Shown: in pieces, positions 1 through 7,758 of the stretch | Position numbering within the stretch: position 1 is the stretch's first letter | Layout: each line of letters starts with the position of its first letter | IMG/VR virus record: IMGVR_UViG_3300048554_000122 | Span: 1-38,005 of that record | Length of the DNA: 38,005 nt | From: a virus | Reading direction: 5' to 3' (one strand) | The notes under the pieces: model-generated | Databases searched by the model: none | What the model was told of the DNA's origin: nothing | What the model saw: the letters and a program-made list of their open reading frames with translations, nothing else | Program-made: the position numbers and the translations under genes

Positions 1-158
1 TGCACAAGGAGTAATGAATGGGATTAGTGATCGACTATCTCAAGCTTTCCTACTTAACAGTGGTGTAGTCAGAGATGCAGAACGAGTAACAGCAGAGGAG
101 ATAAGAATGTTATCTCAAGAGTTGGAAGCTGCACTTGGTGGTCTGTATTCTTTATTGT
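1..158. repeat. Terminal overlap copy 1 (circular closure)
   Basis: This stretch is repeated at 37848-38005 with a single difference: C at 32 versus A at 37879. The difference changes a CGA Arg codon to AGA Arg. Both copies lie in the same reading frame of the portal gene, so joining them restores one continuous gene. This is what a circular or circularly permuted assembly looks like. It is not a biological terminal repeat cutting a structural gene. The mismatch suggests strain variation in the sampled population, or a read error. Confidence 0.93.
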
Positions 159-574
159 CACAAGAGTTTCAAATGCCTGTCGTTACTAGGTTAATGGCAA
201 GGATGAGTAAAGAAGGAAGACTTCCTAAGTTACCTAAAGACATTGTTAAACCTACTATCGTTACTGGTGTTGAAGCACTAGGACGAGGTAATGATTTACA
301 AAAGCTCGATCTGTTTCTTGCAGGAGCTAATCAAATCGTTGGTCCTCAAGCAGTTGCACAATATGTTAATGTATCTGACTACTTCAAAAGAAGAGCCACA
401 GCGTTAGGCATTGAGACTGAAGGACTGATTAAATCAGAAGAAGAAATTCAACAAGCTATGCAGCAAGCCCAACAACAAGAGATGATGATGAAGTTGGGTG
501 GACCTGCTGTAGCACCTGCTATCAATGCTGCACAAGAGCAGTACATGGCATCACAACAACCACAAGAAGAGTAA
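1..574 (+). CDS. Portal (head-tail connector) protein, C-terminal part
   Basis: This is the C-terminal portion of the T7 gp8-type portal, whose N-terminal part starts at 36865. Closing the circle gives 518 residues, close to the 536 of T7 gp8. The portal forms the dodecameric ring at one capsid vertex through which DNA is packaged and ejected, and to which the tail attaches. The reading frame is open from base 2; the ATG at 14 is internal, not the real start. The C-terminus is rich in Gln, Ala and Met (roughly 'QQAMQQAQQQEMMMK'), as is usual for the flexible tail of these portals. The scaffold gene follows 9 bases after the stop. The assignment rests on the N-terminal half and on gene order. 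Confidence 0.9.
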   Translation, partial: AQGVMNGISDRLSQAFLLNSGVVRDAERVTAEEIRMLSQELEAALGGLYSLLSQEFQMPVVTRLMARMSKEGRLPKLPKDIVKPTIVTGVEALGRGNDLQKLDLFLAGANQIVGPQAVAQYVNVSDYFKRRATALGIETEGLIKSEEEIQQAMQQAQQQEMMMKLGGPAVAPAINAAQEQYMASQQPQEE

Positions 575-583
575 AAGAGAGAT

Positions 584-1357
584 ATGGCAGAATTACACCG
601 AGTAGAGATAAATGAGAAAGCACCACAGGAGATTGACCCTGAGACAGAAGAAGCTGTTGATGCAATACCTGAAGAACAAACGCAAGAGGATAGACCTGAA
701 TGGTTACCTGAAAAGTTCAAGAGTCCTGAAGACATGGCTAATGCCTATAGTGAACTTGAAAAGAAAATGGGAGCAGGGGCTAAAGAACAAGAACAAGAAG
801 AAGGAGAGACAACCGATGAAGAAGAACAACCAGATGACAACACTAAGGAAGATACGAATACTAATGATGTTATTGTGGAAGCTAGTAAAGAGTTCTTTGA
901 GAATGACGGTGTTATATCTGAAGAGACCTATAAGAATCTTGCTGAGATTGGGTTACCGAAGGAGTTAGTAGACAGCTACGCTGCTGGTCAACAAGCACTA
1001 CAACAAAGTGAAGAAGGTAGTATAAAATCTGTTACTGAAGGTAACTGGGATCAAATGGCTGAATGGGCTGCTAATAATCTATCACCTGAAGAAGTAAATA
1101 CTTTTGATGAAATCGTACAGAACGGTACAGTTGAACAAGCTAAACTTGCTACCAAAGGATTATACGCACAATTTAAAGCAGAGAATGGAGTTAGTCCTAA
1201 GCTAGTACAAGGTGCTGTAAGTGGTTCATCTACAATGCCTTTTAAATCTAACCAAGAACTTGCACGAGCAATGTCTGATCCTAGATACAAGAGTGGTGAC
1301 AAAAGTTATCACGAAGAGATTGACAGACGCATCGCAGCAAGTCACAATTACCTATAA
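584..1357 (+). CDS. Capsid assembly scaffold protein (gp9-like)
   Basis: A 257-residue, strongly acidic, predominantly helical protein lying between portal and major capsid, exactly where T7 places gene 9. Scaffolds of this group direct procapsid assembly around the portal and leave before DNA fills the head. Residues 1-110 are dominated by Glu, Asp and Gln and contain the 'WLPEKFKSPEDMANAYSELE' segment (residues about 40-59). That WLPEKF plus LAxAYxELE-like pattern is characteristic of T7-type scaffolds. The C-terminal third is more basic ('DPRYKSGDKSYHEEIDRRI'), consistent with a capsid-binding tail. The start is preceded by a short AGAG purine run only. The family call rests on the motif and position. 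Confidence 0.88.
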   Translation: MAELHRVEINEKAPQEIDPETEEAVDAIPEEQTQEDRPEWLPEKFKSPEDMANAYSELEKKMGAGAKEQEQEEGETTDEEEQPDDNTKEDTNTNDVIVEASKEFFENDGVISEETYKNLAEIGLPKELVDSYAAGQQALQQSEEGSIKSVTEGNWDQMAEWAANNLSPEEVNTFDEIVQNGTVEQAKLATKGLYAQFKAENGVSPKLVQGAVSGSSTMPFKSNQELARAMSDPRYKSGDKSYHEEIDRRIAASHNYL

Positions 1358-1382
1358 TTTTTTATCAAGTTGGTTCATATAT

Positions 1383-1799
1383 ATGAAGCCTTGGACTCTA
1401 TCTTTTTTCTTGCCAGTGTTGGTTCTGGTTCTTTTAGGTGGATGTTCCAAGGCTTCTTTTTATCCGTTAGCAGGGAGTGTAGGTGGAGCTACTGTTGGTA
1501 GCCTTGGTGGTCCTGGTGCTGCTGCTGGTGGTGCTGCCCTCGGATGGGGAGTAGGAGAAGGAGCTAAGTTGATGGAGGAGAACAAAGGATTAGCTAGTAA
1601 AGTAAAAGCTTTATCTGAAGGAGATGTACAAAAACTTGTACAACAACAACTCAACGAAGAGATGGATAATGGATTCTTTGATTCTATGTTGGATGAGATA
1701 TATGGGTTCTTGAAACTCTGTCTTATCGGTGTTATTCTTTGGAATGTAGTACCGTTGATCTACACACGCTATGTTCACAATAAAGCACAAAACAAATGA
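1383..1799 (+). CDS. Lipoprotein with C-terminal membrane segment; u-spanin candidate
   Basis: I do not recognise a named family. The ATG at 1383 gives 138 residues. Residues 4-20 are a hydrophobic signal ending in a lipobox (LGGC, Cys21), so Cys21 should be lipidated. Residues 28-60 are Gly/Ala-rich with small-residue spacing like a glycine zipper. Residues about 63-100 are polar and probably coiled ('LVQQQLNEEM'). Residues about 112-130 form a second membrane segment followed by a basic tail. An outer-membrane lipid anchor at one end and an inner-membrane anchor at the other is the layout of unimolecular spanins such as T1 gp11 (131 residues). Spanins fuse the two membranes at lysis. The position between scaffold and capsid is unusual for a lysis gene. 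An alternative is a membrane-active exclusion or virion protein. The upstream in-frame ATG at 1221 lies inside the scaffold gene and is less plausible. Confidence 0.6.
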   Translation: MKPWTLSFFLPVLVLVLLGGCSKASFYPLAGSVGGATVGSLGGPGAAAGGAALGWGVGEGAKLMEENKGLASKVKALSEGDVQKLVQQQLNEEMDNGFFDSMLDEIYGFLKLCLIGVILWNVVPLIYTRYVHNKAQNK

Positions 1800-1900
1800 A
1801 TAAATTAATAAAATTATATAACTCACTTACAAAGAAGGAGAAAGCTATTGTCTTGACTGTTCTTTGTTTAGGTGGAATTATTATACTAAATACACTTTAA
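1796..1900 (+). CDS. Small single-span membrane protein
   Basis: A 34-residue product whose ATG overlaps the TGA of the preceding gene (ATGA at 1796-1799), implying translational coupling. Residues 1-16 are basic (Lys at 3, 6, 13, 14, 16). Residues 17-34 form one hydrophobic span ending at the C-terminus. The positive N-terminus predicts that it stays in the cytoplasm. Coupling to a putative spanin makes a small holin or holin regulator possible, but no family is recognisable. It is the last gene before the capsid promoter region. Confidence 0.55.
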   Translation: MNKLIKLYNSLTKKEKAIVLTVLCLGGIIILNTL

Positions 1901-1902
1901 CA

Positions 1903-1944
1903 GACAATTAGTATAACTAATGTCAAGACCCACTGCGGTGGACA
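1903..1944 (+). promoter_or_regulatory. Stem-loops upstream of the major capsid gene
   Basis: The 125-base gap before the capsid gene contains two inverted repeats. GACA(A)TTAGT at 1903-1912 pairs with ACTAATGTC at 1916-1924, with one bulged A. A second, CCAC-TGCG-GTGG, sits at 1930-1941. The TGTC at 1921-1924 can pair either with GACA at 1903-1906 or with GACA at 1941-1944, so the two folds compete. In T7 the equivalent gap holds a phage promoter and an RNase III site. No copy of the promoter-like motif seen at 19339 or 19457 was found here. Confidence 0.4.
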
Positions 1945-2025
1945 ATCTCGAACGAAGGTTACAACGAAAGTCGCAAAACAAATACATAAACATTAATAAC
2001 AAAATACATAAGGAGATAATATATC

Positions 2026-3084
2026 ATGGCTAATGGAGATACATCCCCCTCACGTGTAGGACAAGTTAATAGTGCTGGTGACGTAGATGCTTTGTTTCTT
2101 AAAAAGTTCAGCGGAGAAATCTTGCAGACCTTTGAGGAGTCCAACATCTTTAAACCACTACATACTGTTCGCACAATCGAAAACGGTAAATCAGCTCAGT
2201 TCCCTGTTACAGGCGTAGCTTCTGCTGACTATCACACACCTGGCGAAAACATCGCTGACGGTGGAAACTCATACTTGAGCGACATCAAGAAAGCAGAGAA
2301 AGTAATTACAATCGATAAGATGTTACTTGCTTCTACCTTCTTGGCTAACATCGACGACGTAAAGAATCACTACGACATCCGCAGCGTTTACGCTAACGAG
2401 TTGGGTAAAGCTCTTGCAGTTCGTTTTGATACTGCTATTGCTAAAGTATTCATCGCTTCTGCTCGTTCAGCTGCTGCTGTTACTGGTGGTAAAGTTGGAG
2501 GAATCCTCGATGTTTCTGCTAACGCAATGGGAACAGGTGCTGATTCTCTTGACGACGCTGACAACACTGATCCAACAGGAGCAGAACTTGTTGCTGCTTT
2601 ATTCACTGCTGCTCAGAAGCTAGACGAAAACGACGTTCCTAGTGATGGTCGTTTCTGCGTACTTCGCCCTCAAGAGTATTACAAGTTAATCACTGGCGGT
2701 GCTGGTGCGTTGGCTATCTCTACTTCAGCTGTCAATAAAGACGTTGGAGGAGTAGGAAGTATTGCTTCAGGATCAATTCCTCAAGTTGCAGGTATAACGA
2801 TCTACAAAAGTAATCACATCCCTTCGACTGATTTATCAGCTGTTACTGGTGGAGACGGTGCTGCAAGCAATGATCCGTTTGGTGCTGGTAACGGTTACAA
2901 TGCTAACTTTACCAATACTATTGGTGTCGTTGCTCACTCTGCTGCTGTCGGAACAGTTAAGCTTCTTGATCTTGCTACTGAAAGCGAGTATCAAATCGAG
3001 CGTCAAGGAACACTTTTTGTTGCTAAGTATGCTATGGGTCACGGAGTTCTCCGTCCTGAGTGTGCTATCGAGTTACAGAAATAA
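2026..3084 (+). CDS. Major capsid protein (gp10-like)
   Basis: A 352-residue protein, close to the 345 of T7 gp10A, located between scaffold and tail tubular A. It should adopt the HK97 fold and form the icosahedral shell. The N-terminus has the T7-capsid pattern of 'ALFLKKFSGEILQTFE' (about residues 23-38), followed by 'KSAQFPVTG' and 'DKMLLASTFLANIDD'. The C-terminus 'ERQGTLFVAKYAMGHGVLRP' is also typical. It has one of the clearest Shine-Dalgarno sites in the window (AAGGAG at 2010-2015, 10 bases before the ATG), and its codon choice includes more C-ending codons than its neighbours. Both fit high expression. A strong terminator follows. Confidence 0.96.
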   Translation: MANGDTSPSRVGQVNSAGDVDALFLKKFSGEILQTFEESNIFKPLHTVRTIENGKSAQFPVTGVASADYHTPGENIADGGNSYLSDIKKAEKVITIDKMLLASTFLANIDDVKNHYDIRSVYANELGKALAVRFDTAIAKVFIASARSAAAVTGGKVGGILDVSANAMGTGADSLDDADNTDPTGAELVAALFTAAQKLDENDVPSDGRFCVLRPQEYYKLITGGAGALAISTSAVNKDVGGVGSIASGSIPQVAGITIYKSNHIPSTDLSAVTGGDGAASNDPFGAGNGYNANFTNTIGVVAHSAAVGTVKLLDLATESEYQIERQGTLFVAKYAMGHGVLRPECAIELQK

Positions 3085-3095
3085 TTCTCTCTTCG

Positions 3096-3146
3096 GTGTT
3101 GGGGAGGTTTGGATTCGTTCCACTCCCCTTCACTGATATTTTTATT
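3096..3146 (+). terminator. T-phi-like terminator after the capsid gene
   Basis: GGGGAG at 3101-3106 pairs with CTCCCC at 3123-3128. The stem extends past a TT/TT mismatch by GTG (3096-3098) with CAC (3131-3133). A T-rich run ending in TTTTTATTTAT (about 3139-3148) follows. This is the same position as T-phi in T7, which lies between genes 10 and 11 and partly stops phage RNA polymerase so that capsid mRNA is made in excess over the tail genes. Confidence 0.75.
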
Positions 3147-3160
3147 TATAAAGAAAAGCG

Positions 3161-3739
3161 ATGGCACTGACTACTAAACTAGAAGCGGTAAACATAATGA
3201 TCTCTGTAATAGGAGAATCACCTGTTAATACTTTAAGTGGAACTAGTGTTCCTGTAACCGTTACACAGGCAGTCCATGCGTTAGACGAAACCAGCAAAGC
3301 TATCCAATCAGAAGGATGGCATTTTAATACAGAGTATGATTATCCATTAGTACCAGATTCTGTTACTAGTAAGATTACTCTTCCTGTTAACACTTTAAAA
3401 GTAGATTTAGACCCTGAGTTAAACACAGACACAGACGCTGTACAAAGAGGTCTTAAATTATACGACAGGAAAAACCACAGGGATACTTGGACCAAAGACT
3501 TAAAAGCTATTATTACTTTTGAGTTAGAGTTCGAGGAACTACCTGAACAATTTAGACATTACATATCTGTTAAATCAGCTCGCATCTTTGCTGCTAGGTT
3601 CTTAGGTAGTCGTGAGATAGAAGGGTTTGCTTTAAGAGATGAGATAGAAGCTAAAGCTAGGGCTATTGAAAGCGACTCAGAGAATGCTGACAGAACTATC
3701 TTTGATCACTATAGCGTAATGCGAGTAATTGACAGATAA
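3161..3739 (+). CDS. Tail tubular protein A (gp11-like)
   Basis: A 192-residue protein, similar in size to T7 gp11 (196). It forms the dodecameric adaptor ring between the portal and the tail nozzle. The N-terminus 'LEAVNIMISVIGESPVNTL' is the classic signature of this family (AVNxMLxxIGExPV). The central 'EGWHFNTEYDYPL' and the 'FRHYISVKSARIFAARFLGS' segment are also conserved in it. The stop overlaps the next start (TAATG at 3737-3741), so A and B are translationally coupled. Confidence 0.94.
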   Translation: MALTTKLEAVNIMISVIGESPVNTLSGTSVPVTVTQAVHALDETSKAIQSEGWHFNTEYDYPLVPDSVTSKITLPVNTLKVDLDPELNTDTDAVQRGLKLYDRKNHRDTWTKDLKAIITFELEFEELPEQFRHYISVKSARIFAARFLGSREIEGFALRDEIEAKARAIESDSENADRTIFDHYSVMRVIDR

Positions 3740-6700
3740 TGCCTTTGCTTAACACCAGCATTCCCAACCTTGCCCAAGGTGTATCACAACAGCCTGACAA
3801 TTTAAGATACCCTGGACAGTGTGATGAACAAGTAAACGCTTGGTCCACTGTGGTCGAGGGATTAGTAAAAAGACCTAATAGTAGGTTCTTATATGATACT
3901 GACTTAGGTGCTAATATTAACTCTAATTTATTTAGTCACTATGTAGATAGAGATGATCAGAATAAATATGTTATTACCTATGACTCTGTTAACGGGTTAA
4001 AAGCTTTTGATCTTACTGCTAACGTTAAGACTTCAATACATATTAACGCTCCTTCTGTTGCAGCTTCTAACTATCTAAGTGCAACTAATCCTTTACAAGA
4101 CCTAAGAGCTTTAACAATAGCAGACTCTACCTTTCTTGTTAATACACAGAAGACGGTAGGTACAACAACTCTTCCATTTAATGCTTTAGAAAAAGAAGCT
4201 TTAATATTTGTTAAGTTAGGAGACTACGAGAAAGCTTACAGCATTTACTTAGATGGACAGTTAGTTCCTTTAGCGAGTAGTTTACATGACCATCACGATT
4301 ATTCGTCAAGCAGTCACGGTAATACAGGGGTACAAGCTTCTACTTACGTAAGTGGACCAGCAGATGTAGAACCTAAAGGAAATCACGCTGACACAGAGTT
4401 TATAGCTAGAGACCTTACTACTTGTTTAGAAGAGAGGTTTCCTACTAGTGTGAATACCGTAACAGCTGTTACAGTGGCTAACGGAGGTTCAGGTTTCATT
4501 AAACACCCTTCTTACGGTGATGCTTTATATAAAGTAGAAGTTACTATAAAACAAAGTTCAGGTTTAGGAGGTAATCCAGCTGAAGTTGCAAAAGGGGAAG
4601 CTGTTATAGATTCAAGTGGTGTTATTACAGGTGTAAACTTGACGCACGGAGGTTCTAACTTTGCTGCTGCAGGTTCTATTTCAGGTAGTAGCTTTCAATT
4701 CGAGTTTAAAGAACTTGTTTATCCACTCGCATATAATATGTGGATGGGAGTCCATTCAACTTTAACGACTGCCGTTACACCCACTACTTCTGGATGGACT
4801 ATTACTGTAGCAGCTTCTAATGTTTATTCCGTTGAAAGACAAGGAAGCATAATAAAAATCAAGAACAAATTAGATAAAGACTTTCAAGTAAGAGTTACTG
4901 ATGGATTAGCTGATCAAGGTCTAGGTGTTATTTACAAAGAGGTAGATAGTATCACAGATTTACCTAAGAGTTGTTTTAATAATTTTAGAGTTAAGATAAT
5001 AGGAGACTCAGAGTTAGACCAAGATGACTACTATGTAAGCTTTAAAACAAAAGACGGAGAAGATTTCGGAGAAGGTTCTTGGGTAGAAACGATAGGTTGG
5101 CAACAAGATGGTTCTTCTACAGGTACTACTTCAAACATAGCAGCTGATTTAAACCGTACACTCATGCCTGTTAGATTAATCCCTTCACCAGCTACAGGTA
5201 AGATTACAAGTTTAACTTTACAAACAGTGGATTGGAAATCGAGGACAGCAGGTGATGACAACAGTAATCCACTTCCTTCTTTTGCTAATAACAGAATTAA
5301 CGATATCTTCTTCTTTAAGAACAGGTTAGGATTGTTAACAAATGACACAATAGTGTTTTCAGAAGCAGATGAATACTTTAATTTCTTTAGGACTACAACA
5401 CAAACCTTATTGGATTCTGCTCCTATAGATGTAGGAATATCTCACACTAAGATCAGTCTTCTTAAATACGCACAAGCGTTCCAAGAGAAACTGATGTTAT
5501 TCTCAGCTAAGACTCAATTTGTGCTTAGAGGTGGGGATTTGTTAACTCCTAAGACTGTTACTATATCTCCAGTTACTGAGTACGATGTATCAGACAGCAT
5601 TAGACCGTTAGCACTTAGTAGTCACATATACTTTAACTTTAAAAGAAATAACTTTGAAGGATTACTAGAGTACACTGTTGATAATAACACAGAGACCTAC
5701 GGAGCAGCTGAAATAACAGAACAAGTTAATAAGTACATCCCATCTAATATCGTAAGAATGGAAGGTAGTGCAGCAGAGAATATGATTATCGTACAATCAG
5801 ACTCTGACTTTAATAAGTTGTTTGTATATAAATACTTTTGGCAAGGCAGAGAGAAGATACAGAGTTCCTGGATGTCGTTCTCCTTTACTAGGAAAGTCAT
5901 AAGTTTTAAGTTTATCGAATCTACTTTGTATGTAATTACCACAGACAGTGACGGTACTTATCTAGAGGAGATACCAATGGAGAATGGATTGGTGGACACA
6001 GGTAAGAACTATTCTTTATTGTTAGACGGTAGAGTAGACGGTAATTCTTCTTATGTAGGTCTAGGTGGTTGGTATCCTATAGGAAGTGCTCCTTTAAGTA
6101 TTAACGGTACTAACGTTACTAATGTCAGTTTGATCGTAGGTGCTAATGGTTTTGAATTTCAAAGCGGTATGTCTTTCTATACTAAGAACGGAAACAAAAG
6201 GACATTGACTATAGATAACGCAGACCGTACTAGAGCAGCTGTGAGTGGTCTTATCGCTAGTTTTGTATCTTACGAAGGTGGTTTATATCTTTGTACAGTA
6301 GGACACACTTCATCGTCCTCTATCCTACCTACTAACACTGCTTATTGGAACAATGCTGCTGGGCTTATTGATTCTGCACCTGCTTGGAGTCCTAATGGTT
6401 ACGAATACATTAGTCAATATGACTTCTTTGTAGGCTTTGAATACGATATGTTATATAGGTTCTCTAAGCAGAACTTGAAACAACCTACAGAAAGAGGAGG
6501 ACGATCTGCATCTGATTATACTTATCAAACGATTCGTAACGGTAGTATTGAATACTCAGAGACAGGACACTTTAATGTGGAAGTCACACCTAAATTTAGA
6601 GACACCTACACTTACACCTACAACCCAAGTTTGTTAGCCTCTGTCAGTACCCTTAATAAATTCACACCTGAGACTGGATTCTTTAAGTTTGCTGTACAAG

Positions 6701-6816
6701 CTCAACCTAATGATGCCACTATCGAAATTAAATCTTCTAGTGCTTTACCAGTGAAGTTACTATCTGCTGAGTTTGAATCTACAATCATATCAAGGAGTAG
6801 ACGCTATGGAGGTTAA
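3739..6816 (+). CDS. Tail tubular protein B (gp12-like), enlarged
   Basis: This is the tail nozzle protein. The N-terminus, with 'SIPNLAQGVSQQPDNLRYPG' at residues 7-26, is diagnostic of T7 gp12-type tubular B proteins. At 1025 residues it is about 230 longer than T7 gp12 (794). Two visible inserted regions account for much of the excess. One spans about residues 245-320 and has repeated GGSGF (249) and GGSNF (304) turns around a beta-rich stretch. The other spans about 770-880 and includes a Y845-E-G-G-L-Y850-L-C852 pattern and a Tyr-Trp pair (Trp870), resembling chitin-binding-type (CBM5/12) modules. These could add glycan-binding surfaces to the nozzle. The stop overlaps the next gene by 11 bases. 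Confidence 0.94.
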   Translation: MPLLNTSIPNLAQGVSQQPDNLRYPGQCDEQVNAWSTVVEGLVKRPNSRFLYDTDLGANINSNLFSHYVDRDDQNKYVITYDSVNGLKAFDLTANVKTSIHINAPSVAASNYLSATNPLQDLRALTIADSTFLVNTQKTVGTTTLPFNALEKEALIFVKLGDYEKAYSIYLDGQLVPLASSLHDHHDYSSSSHGNTGVQASTYVSGPADVEPKGNHADTEFIARDLTTCLEERFPTSVNTVTAVTVANGGSGFIKHPSYGDALYKVEVTIKQSSGLGGNPAEVAKGEAVIDSSGVITGVNLTHGGSNFAAAGSISGSSFQFEFKELVYPLAYNMWMGVHSTLTTAVTPTTSGWTITVAASNVYSVERQGSIIKIKNKLDKDFQVRVTDGLADQGLGVIYKEVDSITDLPKSCFNNFRVKIIGDSELDQDDYYVSFKTKDGEDFGEGSWVETIGWQQDGSSTGTTSNIAADLNRTLMPVRLIPSPATGKITSLTLQTVDWKSRTAGDDNSNPLPSFANNRINDIFFFKNRLGLLTNDTIVFSEADEYFNFFRTTTQTLLDSAPIDVGISHTKISLLKYAQAFQEKLMLFSAKTQFVLRGGDLLTPKTVTISPVTEYDVSDSIRPLALSSHIYFNFKRNNFEGLLEYTVDNNTETYGAAEITEQVNKYIPSNIVRMEGSAAENMIIVQSDSDFNKLFVYKYFWQGREKIQSSWMSFSFTRKVISFKFIESTLYVITTDSDGTYLEEIPMENGLVDTGKNYSLLLDGRVDGNSSYVGLGGWYPIGSAPLSINGTNVTNVSLIVGANGFEFQSGMSFYTKNGNKRTLTIDNADRTRAAVSGLIASFVSYEGGLYLCTVGHTSSSSILPTNTAYWNNAAGLIDSAPAWSPNGYEYISQYDFFVGFEYDMLYRFSKQNLKQPTERGGRSASDYTYQTIRNGSIEYSETGHFNVEVTPKFRDTYTYTYNPSLLASVSTLNKFTPETGFFKFAVQAQPNDATIEIKSSSALPVKLLSAEFESTIISRSRRYGG

Positions 6817-7246
6817 GATAGAAAAAGCTTATGCAGTGGAAGACGCTCCTTTGTTATATGATGACTTACGGGAAGAAGATATGATGGAATGTATAGGTTT
6901 AATGCACCACCCTAGAGACGCTGTGTACGGATCATTTGAATCAAGTAGTAAATGCTATAGCGTCAAGACAGATCAAGACGGATTGTTAGCGAGCTTTGGA
7001 GTGAGTCCTAGAGGGAACATTGGAGTTTGTTGGTTGCTAGGTACAAGGAATTTTTATAAAGTAAAGAAGAAGTTTGTTAAAGAATCACAGATGTGGATAG
7101 ACGATTTAATGGATGGATTTGATTACTTAACAAACTATGTCATGGAAGCTAATACACTAAGCGTCAAGTGGTTGACTTGGTTAGGGGCTACTTTTCAGGA
7201 TTGCAATATCCCTGGTTATAAGGCATTTAAGATAGAGAGGAAGTAA
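6806..7246 (+). CDS. gp13-like core/virion assembly protein
   Basis: A 146-residue protein starting inside the end of tubular B, with a good Shine-Dalgarno site (AAGGAG at about 6792-6797). Size and position match T7 gp13 (138), an internal protein needed for virion morphogenesis. The fold looks like a GNAT acetyltransferase: 'LREEDMMECIGLMHHPRDAV' as an N-terminal helix region, then 'GNIGVCWLLGT' as the central strand and turn, and 'LSVKWLTWLGATFQD' near the end. Whether it has acyltransferase activity is unknown. An in-frame ATG at 6773 is upstream but lacks a ribosome site. Confidence 0.82.
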   Translation: MEVKIEKAYAVEDAPLLYDDLREEDMMECIGLMHHPRDAVYGSFESSSKCYSVKTDQDGLLASFGVSPRGNIGVCWLLGTRNFYKVKKKFVKESQMWIDDLMDGFDYLTNYVMEANTLSVKWLTWLGATFQDCNIPGYKAFKIERK

Positions 7247-7253
7247 CTTTATT

Positions 7254-7754
7254 ATGTGTGACCCGACAGTAATGGCAGGATTAACAATCGCTTCAGGCGG
7301 TGCTCAGTTTATGGCACAGCGTCAAGCTGCACAAGCACAAGCTGCCTATCAAGCACAAGCACAAGCTGTAGAGAGACAACGCTTTCAAAGAGAACAATCT
7401 GCTACTAGACTTAGAGAAGCACAAGACAAAGAAGCAGAAGCTAGGAAGATGGAACAGTTAGCCCTAGAACAAAAACAAAGAGTTTCTACAGGTGTTACAG
7501 CTATGGGAGAGGCAGGGGCTATATCAGAAGCACCTATTGATGATTTATACGCACAGTACGGTAGAGTTAAATCAGCACAAGCTAGACAACAAGAGTTTAA
7601 AGCTGTAGGTACTGAGTTAGCTTTAGAAGAACAAGGGTTTGGATTCCAACAAGAGATGATGAGGTTAAGTAGACCTGTGTCAAAACCTAGTTTATTACTG
7701 TCAGCTTTACAGACAGGAACACAAGCAGCACGATCTTACAAGGAGTTTTCATAA
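7254..7754 (+). CDS. Internal virion protein, gp14-like
   Basis: A 166-residue, Gln/Ala-rich helical protein, close to T7 gp14 (196). In T7, gp14 inserts into the outer membrane at infection as the first part of the ejection channel. The N-terminal 'MCDPTVMAGLTIASGGAQFM' has the small-residue hydrophobic stretch typical of this family. Residues 24-85 form an uninterrupted Gln/Ala/Glu helix. It sits 4 bases upstream of the gp15-like gene, as in T7. Confidence 0.88.
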   Translation: MCDPTVMAGLTIASGGAQFMAQRQAAQAQAAYQAQAQAVERQRFQREQSATRLREAQDKEAEARKMEQLALEQKQRVSTGVTAMGEAGAISEAPIDDLYAQYGRVKSAQARQQEFKAVGTELALEEQGFGFQQEMMRLSRPVSKPSLLLSALQTGTQAARSYKEFS

Positions 7755-7758
7755 TAAC

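Noticed and set aside
1-574. ATG at 14 as the start of a separate 186-residue protein
   Set aside because: The same DNA at the other end lies inside the portal gene in the same frame, so the ATG is an internal Met of a 518-residue protein.
612-968. 118-codon plus-strand frame inside the scaffold gene
   Set aside because: Alternative-frame shadow of a Glu/Lys-rich gene; its Lys/Leu/Arg composition is explained by the frame shift of GAA/AAG codons.
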